Shown piece after piece: positions 44,622 through 54,454 of a stretch of 64,000 nucleotides of DNA. This DNA is from Sporosarcina cascadiensis (GTDB lineage Bacteria > Bacillota > Bacilli > Bacillales_A > Planococcaceae), in NCBI RefSeq assembly GCF_009650995.1, contig NZ_WHVV01000002.1, positions 212,208 to 276,207 on the forward strand, read 5' to 3'. Both the position numbers and the translations under genes were made by a program. The stretch's first letter is position 1. The number at the start of each line of letters is the position of its first letter. The notes under the pieces were generated by a model. The model did no database searches, was not told the DNA's origin, and worked only from the letters and a program-made list of their open reading frames with translations.

Positions 44622-45360
44622 GGAGTGCTTATGCCGGGAATAATTAAATACTGTTCTTTTTGTCTTTTTTGCTGATTCGGGTCTGTGGTATCTGATGTGT
44701 AAACGATTCAATTTGCTGCCAAAAGATTCAACTTAATGAATAACTCCTTATTTATGTTAAGAACGTGAGAAATTGATTTTTTGATGCTTGAAATATCACT
44801 TGTTGTCTTTCAAGCTGGATTGTGGCTTCAAGGCATTCGAGGTGATTCCTTTATTTTCACACGAAATTTTTTCAGGAAACATTTCTAGCATAATGTCAGT
44901 TACGGTATCTAATATCTACTGATCAGATCACTGTTAGGTTACAACAGCTTCAGTTTGAATAAATTCTATTTTCTATTTTTTGAAATATAATCTATAAATT
45001 CTGTTCTTATTTGTGAGTATGAAACAGTCTCGCTGGTCGAAAATATAACAGGACACAGAAACGCTATAGTACATGGTATAAAACTTCCATACTTCGCCTG
45101 ATAACTTTTTGAAACGGTTTTCAAAAGTCTTCGAAGGCTAATATGCAGACTATTCTCGAAAGCGTATCATGTAGTTAGCTTAGTTGCATACGGATAACGT
45201 TTATTATGCTTATTAAAACACCTATTGCTTTTAATTCTTCCGATCTATATGATTAGTATTAGGGAAGTAATTACCTTTAATCCTTACTTTTCTATTAAAA
45301 ACAGGTGGAAGTTGTTTGTGTTATTAATCGTCAATTTCCCATATGCCAAGGAGGGCCATA
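44622..45360. other. Gene-free region before the head-only S-layer gene
   Basis: AT-rich sequence with no supported gene. Candidate promoter elements for the next gene are present but ambiguous. Confidence 0.4.
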
Positions 45361-45764
45361 TGAATAAATTCTGGAAGGTCTCACTATCAACGGTGTTAGT
45401 TGCTACTGCTTTAACGCCTATTGCAGTAACAGAGGCGGCAGCAAATACAAAGATAGCTGAAGTCGTATTTGCAAAGCAAGGAAAACCTATATCAATCAGT
45501 AAAAATATTTATGATGATGCTTTTATGGTTGGATTTTTAAAGGGAGAAAAAGTAAGTCACCTTCGTTTGAATAACGAAAGATATTATGAAAAAAGTTTTT
45601 ACGATGAAGCAATTGTCGCTGCAGGTTCTATAGACGCTGCGCTACAGTTATTAACCAATTCTAACGTTCACACTACTTTATCGCCTGAGCCAGGTGAGTT
45701 TGAAAATGGCAAGCTAGTTACTAGTTGTGGAGATACAGAGTTTAATATTTGTTCTATAGACTGA
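45361..45764 (+). CDS. Secreted protein consisting only of an S-layer N-terminal module
   Basis: This 134-residue exported protein has a signal peptide (about residues 1-27, ends TEA-A) and one module that aligns with residues 31-135 of the 21608 protein: VxVxKxG, a DDA/DDL helix, YYEKSFYDEAI against YSYQAYNDAL, and GKLVTS against GNLVTT. It stops at about the point where the Ig-like domains would begin (CSID and stop). CCAAGGAGG precedes the ATG at 45361, and a terminator follows at 45783. It is either a truncated S-layer paralog or a real head-only secreted protein. Confidence 0.65.
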
Positions 45765-45782
45765 GAAGATATCTGATTTAGG

Positions 45783-45824
45783 AAAAGAAACGCTGATTGT
45801 TGTCATTTAACAAACAGCGCTTCT
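45783..45824 (+). terminator. Intrinsic terminator
   Basis: AAGAAACGCTG pairs with CAGCGCTTCTT, with inner TGTT/AACA pairs, then a T-run. It ends the head-only gene. Confidence 0.75.
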
Positions 45825-46213
45825 TTTAGTGTGAGTTGCTGGATGGGTATATTCATGGTCTCCAGAAATCCAGCTAGCTTGTGCAGGAAAATAATTACTT
45901 TGAGAAAAACGAAGAAGCGGGGTTGTTTGTGCAGCGTACCGAGAAGTTACGTTTTTATATTACGGGCTTACGAAAAATATGAAAAGTCAGTATCGTAACT
46001 TGAGAAAATAGAAAAAGAGCCTCCGACCGATTTGGCGGTCAGAAAACTCATTTAGATACACTCAACTAATTAGCTGCTATAAAAATATAAAACAGCCAAC
46101 CATCGCAAAAGACAGTTGGCCATTTTCTTTAGAAGCAACACGAGCCGCTTCTGTCATATTCAGAATAGTGTCTGAGTTATGTGATGGATTGGCACCCTAA
46201 AAATCCCCCAAAC
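45825..46213. other. Gene-free region with leftward terminator
   Basis: No gene is seen. A stem at about 46093-46120 (AGCCAAC/GTTGGCC) followed by T-rich sequence on the minus strand would terminate the symporter transcript. Confidence 0.5.
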
Positions 46214-47734
46214 TCATTTTTCATCGCGTACCTGAATTGCGTGAATCACGGGTAATTTAACTTCCTTATCAGCTTTTTTATACGCTAAATCTATATCGTT
46301 CCAAAGGCTTTCGGCAAACGCAGTTGGTTTTTTAGAATAGCCGGCGATAATCATAATGGCGAAGCTGACAACCATACCATATACCCCCGGTTGCCATCCT
46401 AAGTCGTCTATAAATCCAGGGTTACTTAATCGAAGTACCATAGATAAACCTGTACCCACTAGGAGACCCGTGATCGCTCCAACTTTATTTGCTCTTTTCC
46501 AATATAATCCCAAAATGACGACAGGAAATAGTAAGATTATGCCATCGTAAGAAGCTAAGGCTAAAAATACCATCAGACCTAAATCTCCTGTTCCAAAGAA
46601 AATAGAAACCGCTGCTATGACGAGTACTGCAATTCTGGCAATAGTTAATCCTTGTTTATCAGTGATATTTTTTTTAACAAGAGGGGCCAGGTCTCTTGAA
46701 ACGACTGTACTGATGGCTTGGATGATTCCACTGACAGTTCCCACACTGGTAGCCATGATGACAATGCCTAATAATCCTAAAGCAAAAGGGCCCGACTCAC
46801 TTGCAATCCATAGGAATGCTCCCTGGGGATCCGCCTTGGCATCTGTAAAGGAATGTAAAAACAAACCGCTGATAACAAATAAAGCATAATAGATTCCCCC
46901 TATAATCGGTGCAGTAAGCGCGGCCATTTTCAATGAACGTACACTGTCTCCAGCAAATAATTTATTGTAAGCCCACGGCCACATAAAGCCGCCTAATCCA
47001 CTTAAAATAACAATTGACGTCCAATAAGGTATGGAAGGCTCCCAACCTGGTCCAGGATATGTGAGCAGTAATGGGTATTCACTCAATACTTTTGACATTC
47101 CTGCTGAATAGCCTGAAAAGTATTTATACATAAAGAACACCATTAATGAAGAACCACCGATGATCATGATGACACCTTGGAACATATTGGCGGTAACAAC
47201 GGATCTCATACCCCCTAGAGACACATAAATAACGACGACCGTTATTCCGATGACCATTCCCCAAAATTGAGAAATCAGCCCGCCTGTTGCATAAAAGAAC
47301 ACAATCCCTTGTGTTACTAATTCAACAATTAACCAAGGAATTGTGAATAGGATTCCCCAGGTACTCATTAAAATTCGAAGTGTTTTACTTTGGTATCTAA
47401 AGCCGAATAATTCCGGCTGTGTACTAATTCGATATTTTGTAGACCATACGTATGTTTGAGGAATTATGAAATACATGATTACTAAAGTGATAGAAGCATA
47501 GGCAACTACATAAAGTGCAATGAATCCATATGAAATGGTCATCCCTGCCCAAGCTGTGTACATAGCGCCTGTATACCAAGTCGAGAGCACAGAAAATGTG
47601 ATGGCAATAAAGCCAAAAGACTGATTTGCCGTCGCATAATCATTAAATGTCCTTACACCCAAGTTATTTCTTATAATAAAGATCATGAGCAGGAAAAAAG
47701 ATAAAATCATGATAGTTGGGATGGCTGCTGTCAA
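46214..47734 (-). CDS. Sodium:solute symporter family protein
   Basis: This 506-residue membrane protein belongs to the SSS (sodium:solute symporter) family, which couples solute uptake to sodium entry. About 13 hydrophobic segments span the sequence, with the family-type stretch GGMRSVVTANMFQGVIM near residue 170. It overlaps the small upstream gene by 4 bases (ATGA-type), a common partner of this symporter class. The deacetylase-family gene just upstream suggests the pair takes up an acetylated amine or similar compound, but substrate is unknown. Confidence 0.85.
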   Translation of the reverse strand: MTAAIPTIMILSFFLLMIFIIRNNLGVRTFNDYATANQSFGFIAITFSVLSTWYTGAMYTAWAGMTISYGFIALYVVAYASITLVIMYFIIPQTYVWSTKYRISTQPELFGFRYQSKTLRILMSTWGILFTIPWLIVELVTQGIVFFYATGGLISQFWGMVIGITVVVIYVSLGGMRSVVTANMFQGVIMIIGGSSLMVFFMYKYFSGYSAGMSKVLSEYPLLLTYPGPGWEPSIPYWTSIVILSGLGGFMWPWAYNKLFAGDSVRSLKMAALTAPIIGGIYYALFVISGLFLHSFTDAKADPQGAFLWIASESGPFALGLLGIVIMATSVGTVSGIIQAISTVVSRDLAPLVKKNITDKQGLTIARIAVLVIAAVSIFFGTGDLGLMVFLALASYDGIILLFPVVILGLYWKRANKVGAITGLLVGTGLSMVLRLSNPGFIDDLGWQPGVYGMVVSFAIMIIAGYSKKPTAFAESLWNDIDLAYKKADKEVKLPVIHAIQVRDEK

Positions 47735-47994
47735 TTGTTTTCTCCTCCCAACTCTTCTGTTTGTTCAGGCATATCTACTGTAACATCAAGCTCGCCAAGT
47801 CTATCTTCCACGATATACTGCACAATAATGCCGACACTCATTAGGCCTACTAATGAAAATAAATAAAACATGGAAAACGGTAAGCCTACAATCATAGGTT
47901 CAATTCGATTTGCCCATGTAATAAAGGGTGGGAAAGCCATGAGTATACTGATCACACTGTAGTAAGTAACAAATATTGTATTTTTGTATTTCAT
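47731..47994 (-). CDS. Small DUF3311-type membrane protein
   Basis: This 87-residue protein has two hydrophobic segments (about residues 8-25 and 40-60) and an acidic tail. Short proteins of this type sit directly before SSS-family symporter genes in many bacteria and are presumed accessory subunits. GGAGG lies upstream of the ATG at 47994, and the end overlaps the symporter start by 4 bases. The assignment to DUF3311 rests on size, topology and position. Confidence 0.65.
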   Translation of the reverse strand: MKYKNTIFVTYYSVISILMAFPPFITWANRIEPMIVGLPFSMFYLFSLVGLMSVGIIVQYIVEDRLGELDVTVDMPEQTEELGGENN

Positions 47995-48088
47995 TTTATC
48001 CTCCTTCTTCCAAAATTCTTATAAAGAATGTGAATAGTTAGGATAATAAAGGTAAAGGGACATGTAAGGTCCCTTTACCTTTATTAAT

Positions 48089-49213
48089 TCAATTTACTTT
48101 TGCATGTAGTACATCCCAATACACAGACTGCTGATCTATCACTTTTTGAACTGCTTCCTTCTCATGATCATATAAATTTTCTACTTGGACTCCGAATGCG
48201 TCCATAAATGGATCTTCTACATCCGTTTTAATTCCACTCAATTCTTCCACAATGGCTAAAGAACAGAACGGTACATATGCCGCACTGTATCCACCTTCAT
48301 GGCATAATACTAAACGACCGTCACAATGCTTCTCCGCTAACTCTTTCATAAATGCAGAAAATCTTCTGAATCCGTCTGCTGTCACCATCATTCTGGCCAA
48401 TGGATCAAAGAAACTTGGATCTTGTCCGGCAGATACGAGAATTAATTCTGGTTTAAACTGATTCACTACGGGTTCTACAATTTTTTCAAATGCGTGCATA
48501 TATCCTGCGTTTCCAGTACCCGCTGGTAGTGGAATATTTATATTGTAACCTTTACCTGCACCCTCCCCACAATCTTCTACATATCCACGTCCTGCCGGAA
48601 ACAGCTGGTCCTGATGGATTGAGATAAATAACGTGTTCTCATCCTCGTAAAAAGCTTGCTCAGTGCCATTGCCGTGATGTACATCCCAATCCAATACTAA
48701 AATTCTCTCTAAATTGTATTTCTCTTTTGCATACTTAGCTGCTATAGCAACATTATTGAATAAACAGAATCCCATTCCTTCCTGTGCTTCTGCATGGTGT
48801 CCCGGCGGTCTTGTCAATGCATAGACATTCTCAACCATGCCCTCCATTACGGCATCAACAGCAGTCATTGCTCCACCTGCAGATAATAATGCTATTTCGT
48901 ACGAGCCTCTGCCAACAATAGCGGTATGTCCCGCATCTCCGCCATTCTCATCACTTAACTTTTTCACTTTATCAATATAGTCGGGCAGATGAAATAATTC
49001 AACCTCTTCCCGCGTTGCAGCACGAGGTGCTATAGATTGAAGTTGAGGTGTTAATCCGCTGACATCCATCAGGTTTTTAAACCTTCTTTTTGTTTCCGGA
49101 TCTTCTCCGTACGTATGTGCCTGAATATAGCCGCCAGACTGCATATGCAAAGCTCCTGAACCATTATCATGCCAAAAATACGTCTCGTCATAAATAAAAC
49201 CTGTTTTCTTCAT
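48089..49213 (-). CDS. Histone deacetylase / acetylpolyamine amidohydrolase family protein
   Basis: This 374-residue zinc hydrolase likely removes acetyl groups from polyamines or related amides. Motifs are RPPGHHAE (about residue 143), DWDVHHGNGT (about 180, zinc ligands) and SAGQDPSFFDPLARM (about 265), where the family usually has SAGFDxHxxDPL. The ATG at 49213 follows GAAGGGGG; an upstream ATG at 49243 lacks a site. It is read together with the symporter gene pair, leftward, and faces a LuxR regulator. Substrate is inferred from the family only. Confidence 0.85.
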   Translation of the reverse strand: MKKTGFIYDETYFWHDNGSGALHMQSGGYIQAHTYGEDPETKRRFKNLMDVSGLTPQLQSIAPRAATREEVELFHLPDYIDKVKKLSDENGGDAGHTAIVGRGSYEIALLSAGGAMTAVDAVMEGMVENVYALTRPPGHHAEAQEGMGFCLFNNVAIAAKYAKEKYNLERILVLDWDVHHGNGTEQAFYEDENTLFISIHQDQLFPAGRGYVEDCGEGAGKGYNINIPLPAGTGNAGYMHAFEKIVEPVVNQFKPELILVSAGQDPSFFDPLARMMVTADGFRRFSAFMKELAEKHCDGRLVLCHEGGYSAAYVPFCSLAIVEELSGIKTDVEDPFMDAFGVQVENLYDHEKEAVQKVIDQQSVYWDVLHAKVN

Positions 49214-49362
49214 TGAAATACCCCCTTCAATAATATAATTCAATTATCGCAAGTGCTTTCATTTAAAACAATTACCCGAAAGTATAATCTCTTCTGAATT
49301 ATCAATCTTGTGTTACAATAAAGATTAATTTTATTGAAAATTGGATGAATGGAGAGATAATT
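49214..49362. promoter_or_regulatory. Divergent control region of the deacetylase-family and LuxR genes
   Basis: On the plus strand TGTTACAAT at 49312-49320 is an extended -10 for the LuxR gene. TATACT on the minus strand (49279-49274) may serve the deacetylase-family gene. No clear operator was identified. Confidence 0.35.
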
Positions 49363-50418
49363 ATGAGATTGACGAAATCTGATTACGAGAAAATAATCTA
49401 TATAATTAACCACAGCGATATACAGTCTTCTAATACCTTTCAAAGAATTCAATCATTGCTATCCTCTTTGTTTAATTTTGATCATTCTCTATTTTGGTTT
49501 TCAGATAGTCAATTTAATATGTATAATATGCAATTTTTAAATCACCCGGATAAATTAATTTTAGATTACACGGAAGTTTATAGGGATGAAGATATCATGA
49601 ATCCCAAAAAACAAAGTAAAAATATTATTGGAAAGAGGAACATCGTGCTAAGTATGGACAGCATTGCAGAAAACTCCGATTACCGTAATTCGGAATACAT
49701 TAATTTTATGAATAAACATAAAATGATTGATCAAATGGTGATGTATTTCACAGATGAGAAAAGAATATTAGGTGGAATCGGCTTTACAAGATTTGAAGGC
49801 GATGCGCCGTTTAACCAAAAAGACAGGGAAGTATTGCAAACGCTTTCTATGCATATTAACCAATTAATTAAAAACTATATGGCCATGGAAGAGTATCAAG
49901 CGATTAATTCATTCCATCTTACAAAAGAACATAATAATTTAGGTATTATTCAATTGAGTAGCTTTCAACAAATTTTATTTTATAATGAAGCTGCACAAGA
50001 AATCATCAATCAAATCGAGCCCCTGAAATCAGTGGAGTCATTTTTCCAACATTCCATTTTACCCGGTATTGCCAAAGATTTATTTACGATGGATAAGCCA
50101 TTTTCTTTGGACATTGGTGACTGGACAATGAAAATCACTCCGAACATTCACATGTCAGAGAATCCAACACCTATTCCATACTCTATTTATATGTATAAGA
50201 TAAATAATCGAAAAGAGAAGAATCACCTACTTATGCTCCTATCACGCAGAGAAGTAGAATTATATGAGCAAGTACTGAAAGGGTATACAAATGAAGAAAT
50301 TTCCAACCGCTTATGCATAAGTATTAATACAGTGAAAAAACACCTCGGTAACATCTATCAGAAATTAGACGTATCCAATCGTACAAGTTTAATACACAAA
50401 TTAAAAAATGGTTTGTAA
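49363..50418 (+). CDS. LuxR-type transcription regulator
   Basis: This 351-residue protein ends in a LuxR helix-turn-helix (about 290-345): LSRREVELYEQVLKGYTNEEISNRLCISINTVKKHLGNIYQKL. The N-terminal 280 residues may be a GAF-like sensing region. Its family members respond to ligands or partner proteins. The ATG at 49363 follows GGAGAG. It is transcribed away from the deacetylase-family and symporter genes, which suggests local control of them. Ligand unknown. Confidence 0.8.
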   Translation: MRLTKSDYEKIIYIINHSDIQSSNTFQRIQSLLSSLFNFDHSLFWFSDSQFNMYNMQFLNHPDKLILDYTEVYRDEDIMNPKKQSKNIIGKRNIVLSMDSIAENSDYRNSEYINFMNKHKMIDQMVMYFTDEKRILGGIGFTRFEGDAPFNQKDREVLQTLSMHINQLIKNYMAMEEYQAINSFHLTKEHNNLGIIQLSSFQQILFYNEAAQEIINQIEPLKSVESFFQHSILPGIAKDLFTMDKPFSLDIGDWTMKITPNIHMSENPTPIPYSIYMYKINNRKEKNHLLMLLSRREVELYEQVLKGYTNEEISNRLCISINTVKKHLGNIYQKLDVSNRTSLIHKLKNGL

Positions 50419-50454
50419 ACGCGTCATGTCGAAAGTAATTTAAGACAAGTTCAT

Positions 50455-50725
50455 TCAATATCTTTCGCTTTACCGTCAGGTAAAAGAGTGGGAAAGCCAT
50501 GGCTTGTTGACGAATGACAAGAATCTATCCAACTGGATGATCCGAGTGACAGAGGACTGGCTGACCCCTGTCTATGATCTGATGAAGAAGCTAATAGCAT
50601 CGGAATGTCCTGCACGTTGATGAGACGACTGGATGAACTCGGGTAGTTTTCTAGGAAAACATTAGAATGCTGCGCTAGCCGATAGAAGCCGGAGAAGTCA
50701 CAATCAGCCGTGTCAAACAAACAGT
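50455..50725 (+). pseudogene. IS66-family transposase remnant
   Basis: With frame shifts ignored, the sequence reads NLSNWMIRVTEDWLTPVYDLM, then VDETT and VLDELG-like, which resembles the core of IS66 transposases (SNWM...DWLTPLY...HADETT). Stop codons and frame changes break it, and no terminal repeats are seen. The surrounding 50419-50910 holds no other gene. Confidence 0.55.
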
Positions 50726-50910
50726 GAGCTATCCGCGTCCTTTACGTTAATAGCGACAACCAATCCCTGTCCTTGCGGCTATAACGGCTCCCGTGAACGT
50801 TATTGCACCTGCACTCTTAAACAAATCAGCACTTCCCCCCAATAAATCGCCTACACCCCATTCCAGCCCTTTCTAAAATATAGTAAAAAGAAAGGGAAGG
50901 ACGATGATAA

Positions 50911-51798
50911 ATGAACAGATCGCCACTCGTATTCAGCACATGTACTGTAAAGTTTTTGCTACATCTCCAACGGCAGGGGTATTCAAATGAAACCATAGAT
51001 GGATATGGCAAGGACTTAGAGAGGTTTTGTATATTTATGGGCGAGCAAAAAAAGAATCATGACTTTCAAATGGATGAAATTACAAAAGCAGACGTCTTAA
51101 ACTTTATGGATGAAGGCAGACGAAGGGGGAATAAGCCAAGCACAGTCAGTCGAAGGTTGGCAACATTGAAATCATTTTATAAATACCTATACTACGAATG
51201 CGATTATCCTCACGATATAGCTGCGCGAATCAAAATGCCAAAAGTATATACCCCTTTACCGACCATACCTTCAGAAGAAGAGGTTAGGAAATTACTTCAA
51301 GCATCGAAACAACTAGGCGCAAATTATCACCTTATATTTAGTCTGCTGTACTACACAGGCTCCCGTTTAACTCCCATACGTATATTAGAAAAAGCGCATG
51401 TCCATCTGGATGAAAAAGTTATTTATTTGCCAAAAGTGAAGGGAGGGAAAGATTTATATTTGCCGCTCCATGACCAGCTAAAAGAAATAATAATTAGCTA
51501 TTACACTGAACACCTTCCAGCAAACAGTCACTATATTTTTCCTTCATCTCGCTATACCAACCAGCCGCTCAGTCCCTCGGATATCCGAAGCAAGCTACGG
51601 AAGGCCGCAGAGTTAGCGAATCTCCATATTCCAATCACACCGCACACATTACGACATTGCACTGCCACTCATCTAACCTTACGCAATGTCCCACAGATCA
51701 CCATCGCCAGTATTCTCGGCCATGCCGATCTGCGTTCTACGATGCGCTACCAACATCTAGCAGTTGATCACTTGCGCGACTCGGTGAATTTATTATGA
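50911..51798 (+). CDS. Tyrosine recombinase, XerC/D type
   Basis: This 295-residue tyrosine recombinase has a core-binding domain (about 10-95) and catalytic residues R in YYTGSRLTP, K in VKGGKDLYL, H-x-x-R in HTLRHCTA, H in LGHADLRS and Y in MRYQH. It is a single gene, not part of the four-gene operon, and resembles general XerC/XerD-like enzymes more than those paralogs. It is flanked by IS66 and IS4 remnants, so it probably came with a mobile element. The ATG at 50911 is preceded by GGGAAGGA about 12 bases away. Confidence 0.85.
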   Translation: MNRSPLVFSTCTVKFLLHLQRQGYSNETIDGYGKDLERFCIFMGEQKKNHDFQMDEITKADVLNFMDEGRRRGNKPSTVSRRLATLKSFYKYLYYECDYPHDIAARIKMPKVYTPLPTIPSEEEVRKLLQASKQLGANYHLIFSLLYYTGSRLTPIRILEKAHVHLDEKVIYLPKVKGGKDLYLPLHDQLKEIIISYYTEHLPANSHYIFPSSRYTNQPLSPSDIRSKLRKAAELANLHIPITPHTLRHCTATHLTLRNVPQITIASILGHADLRSTMRYQHLAVDHLRDSVNLL

Positions 51799-52000
51799 GG
51801 AATAATGTCGAGGCGTTACACGAAGAAAAAGATCCGTAACCTTAGCAACTATATGGAGTCATCAAAGAAGGGGGAGAGCCTTTTAATCGAGCAATCGGAT
51901 TAGAATAAGCGACCTCTTCTCTTTTTGTTATAACTTAAAGGCTTTTCAATATCTATGATATATGAATTATTCCAAGTGGTTATGAAAGAAGGACTCACTC
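51799..52000. other. Short intergenic region
   Basis: No gene or clear regulatory site is seen before the IS4-type remnant. Confidence 0.4.
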
Positions 52001-52650
52001 ATGGATAAGAATAGACGAAAAACTGCATTTGAGAAATCCGGTATCAAGCTCAATCTGCGCCTCGTGTTTATGGAAAATGGTTGTTCCTACCCTGATCATG
52101 CAGTTCTGACGAACGCCAAAGAACACAATCGCGGTCAACTGGAGGTTCTAGTCAATGATAAGGAATGCCTGTATGTGTTCGACCATGTCTATTTGGATTA
52201 CGAACAGTTTGACCTCATGACAGATAAGGGGCATTTCTTCGTCTCTCATCTGGGGAAAAACGCAGTTGTCCGGTCGCTCGAACAATTCCAGTTACCAGAA
52301 GATACCCTGGTATTATCGGCACAACGCAATACCGGTCGGAAAATGTGTTCCGTCTTTTGAAAGTACTGGATTCCAAAGGTAAGCAACTGAACCTGATCAC
52401 GAATGGGTTTGACTTATCTGCCGACGAAATTGCAGACCTGTATAAGTCGCGCTGGGTTATTGAACTGTTCTTCAAATGGATGAAACAACATTTGAACATC
52501 GAGAAGTTCTACGCACAAAGCCAGCAGGGCGTGCATAACCAAGTGTATCTAGCGATGATCGTCTACTGCTTAAATGTGCTGGTGCAGTTTCGAACAAAAA
52601 GTGAGCGAACCTACTTGCAGATTAGCCGCTATTTAAAGGCGTCATTATAG
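52001..52650 (+). pseudogene. IS4-family transposase, truncated and frameshifted
   Basis: Two overlapping frames make up one gene. The first (to 52360) includes FDHVYLDYEQFDLM and FFVSHLGKN. The second (from about 52345) carries YKSRWVIELFFKWMKQ, the Y-x2-R-x3-E-x6-K signature of IS4 transposases. A frameshift near 52340-52360 separates them. The N-terminal third is missing. An inverted repeat (CATCTATTTTTTTCAC/GTGAAAAAATGGATG) at 52709-52756 may mark the element end. Confidence 0.75.
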
Positions 52651-52923
52651 AAGTCCGCGCATATTTGGTTCCGAAAGTTCGAAGGTAAAAGTGTGCCGTA
52701 ACACGGCCCATCTATTTTTTTCACAGTAGCAGAAAGGCATAGTGAAAAAATGGATGTTAACTGTCTTTGTTCAGCCGTCTTCGTTTTTTCCTTGTGGACA
52801 AAGAACAGATGTAATATTTCGAAACTGTTTATACTACGCTAGTGTTTATAAAGGAATTAAGAAAATCAATCTATTGTTTTACGGATTTATGCTACTATTG
52901 TAGTTATAAAGGGGGGAGGAAAA
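52651..52923. other. Intergenic region before cdaR
   Basis: It contains the inverted repeat at 52709-52756 that may be the end of the IS4-type element. TGCTACTAT near 52890 is an extended -10 candidate for the cdaR-like gene. Confidence 0.35.
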
Positions 52924-54072
52924 TTGTTAATTACTGCTGACATTGCGCAACCTATTGTAGATGAGATTATGAAAGTTATTGATTACAATGTGAATATTAT
53001 GAATGAAAAAGGAATAATCGTAGCCAGTGGTGATTCTGAGCGAACAAATCAAGTACATCAGGGTGCTTTGGAAGCCATAGAACTAAAGAGGGAACGGATT
53101 ATTCACACAGTGAATGATGCCAAAATGGTTGGGACCAGTGCAGGCGTAAACGTACCGATTGTAATTAAAGAAAGAATTGTGGGAGTCGTAGGCATTACAG
53201 GAGATCCGAAAAAAATCTATAAATTTATCCATATAATAAAGATTACTGTGGAAACACTGTTAGAACAACAATTGCTGATTGAACAATTACGTTTTAAACA
53301 GACAGCACTGGAGGATTGGATTCACAAATTAAGAGACAAGGAGAATAACGATCTCGCCAGGCTAGAAAATGAAGCGAGTTATCTGAGCATTGATCTTGCA
53401 AAAAAATGCAAGATGATTGCCGTACAAATCAGTAATTTTAATGCGTCTGTATTTGATTATGAAATACTGCATCAAAATGAGACACAGATATTCAATACGA
53501 TAAAACAATACTTTCCTTTCAATTCTTTTGTCGCGGGTTTAGGCAAAGGAATGTTTGTAGTTTGCATTGTTGCGAATCGGGAGTTTGAACTTGGCTACTA
53601 TAAAACATGCAAGGAGTTCAGTGAAAAGTTAAAAACCGAAGGATTCTTTAATTACATTGGAATTGGCGGCATATACGAAGGAATATTTGGTTACCGTACA
53701 AGTCTATTGGAGGCAATTCAAAGTATTGATATTTTAAAACAATCAAATTCTAAACGTACTATTGCCCATATCTCAGATTGGGGAACAATGAATCTGGTGG
53801 CGCAGATACCAAAGAACTATCGTCAAACCTTCATCACATCCTTCCTTAATCAAAAACCTCCTTTAACTAAAGAAATCGAGGAAACATTACAAGTTTTTTT
53901 ATCAAATAATTTAAATTTGAAGAAAACCGCATTGGAGATGCATATTCACCGAAACACATTAATATACCGGTTGGATAAAATCAAAGAATCGTGGGGATTG
54001 GATCCAAGAAAATTTAGTGATGCATTAAACCTGCAAATGATGATTTGGTGTAAAATGTTAACAGAAAAATGA
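52924..54072 (+). CDS. cdaR: CdaR-family transcription regulator
   Basis: This 382-residue regulator belongs to the sugar-diacid regulator class. The N-terminal sensing domain (about 1-135) has IAQPIVDEIMKVI, NVNIMNEKGIIVASGD and VPIVIKERIVGVVGITGDP. The C-terminus (about 325-382) is a PucR-type helix-turn-helix with LNLKKTALEMHIHRNTLIYRLDKI. The start is TTG at 52924, with GGGGGGAGG five bases before. Family members bind diacids or glycerate. A glycerate kinase gene closes the same cluster, which fits regulation of glycerate use. ABC and amidase genes between may be under its control. Confidence 0.85.
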   Translation: MLITADIAQPIVDEIMKVIDYNVNIMNEKGIIVASGDSERTNQVHQGALEAIELKRERIIHTVNDAKMVGTSAGVNVPIVIKERIVGVVGITGDPKKIYKFIHIIKITVETLLEQQLLIEQLRFKQTALEDWIHKLRDKENNDLARLENEASYLSIDLAKKCKMIAVQISNFNASVFDYEILHQNETQIFNTIKQYFPFNSFVAGLGKGMFVVCIVANREFELGYYKTCKEFSEKLKTEGFFNYIGIGGIYEGIFGYRTSLLEAIQSIDILKQSNSKRTIAHISDWGTMNLVAQIPKNYRQTFITSFLNQKPPLTKEIEETLQVFLSNNLNLKKTALEMHIHRNTLIYRLDKIKESWGLDPRKFSDALNLQMMIWCKMLTEK

Positions 54073-54454
54073 TTTTTCTTTAAATTGAACGTTTGTTTCT
54101 TTCTCCTTCACTTTTTAGAAGTCTTGGCTGGTCAACTGTTCTGGCAGGATAACATTTTTTATATCCAGTGTACACAGTATTTACAATATTTTTAAAAAGT
54201 GATTGGAAAAATATGAATATGAAATCGCTTGAAATTGTCATAATTGTTTTTAAGTACAAAGAATGCCTGTAAATATCTGAAAATTCGTTAATTTACACAA
54301 AATATAAGTTAAGTATTCTTGATAAGATAGATATAGAAATATAAGGGCTTTCAAATGATAAGTGAGAGGATGTGAATTTGAATTACAGTCCCTATTATCT
54401 TCTATCACTAAGCTTCTTCGAAACAAAAATTGCCATAATAAAAAGGAGGATGTT
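54073..54454. other. Intergenic region before the ABC importer operon
   Basis: AT-rich, with no gene. TTGATA and TATA-like segments near 54318-54340 could be a promoter, but spacing is not convincing. Confidence 0.35.
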
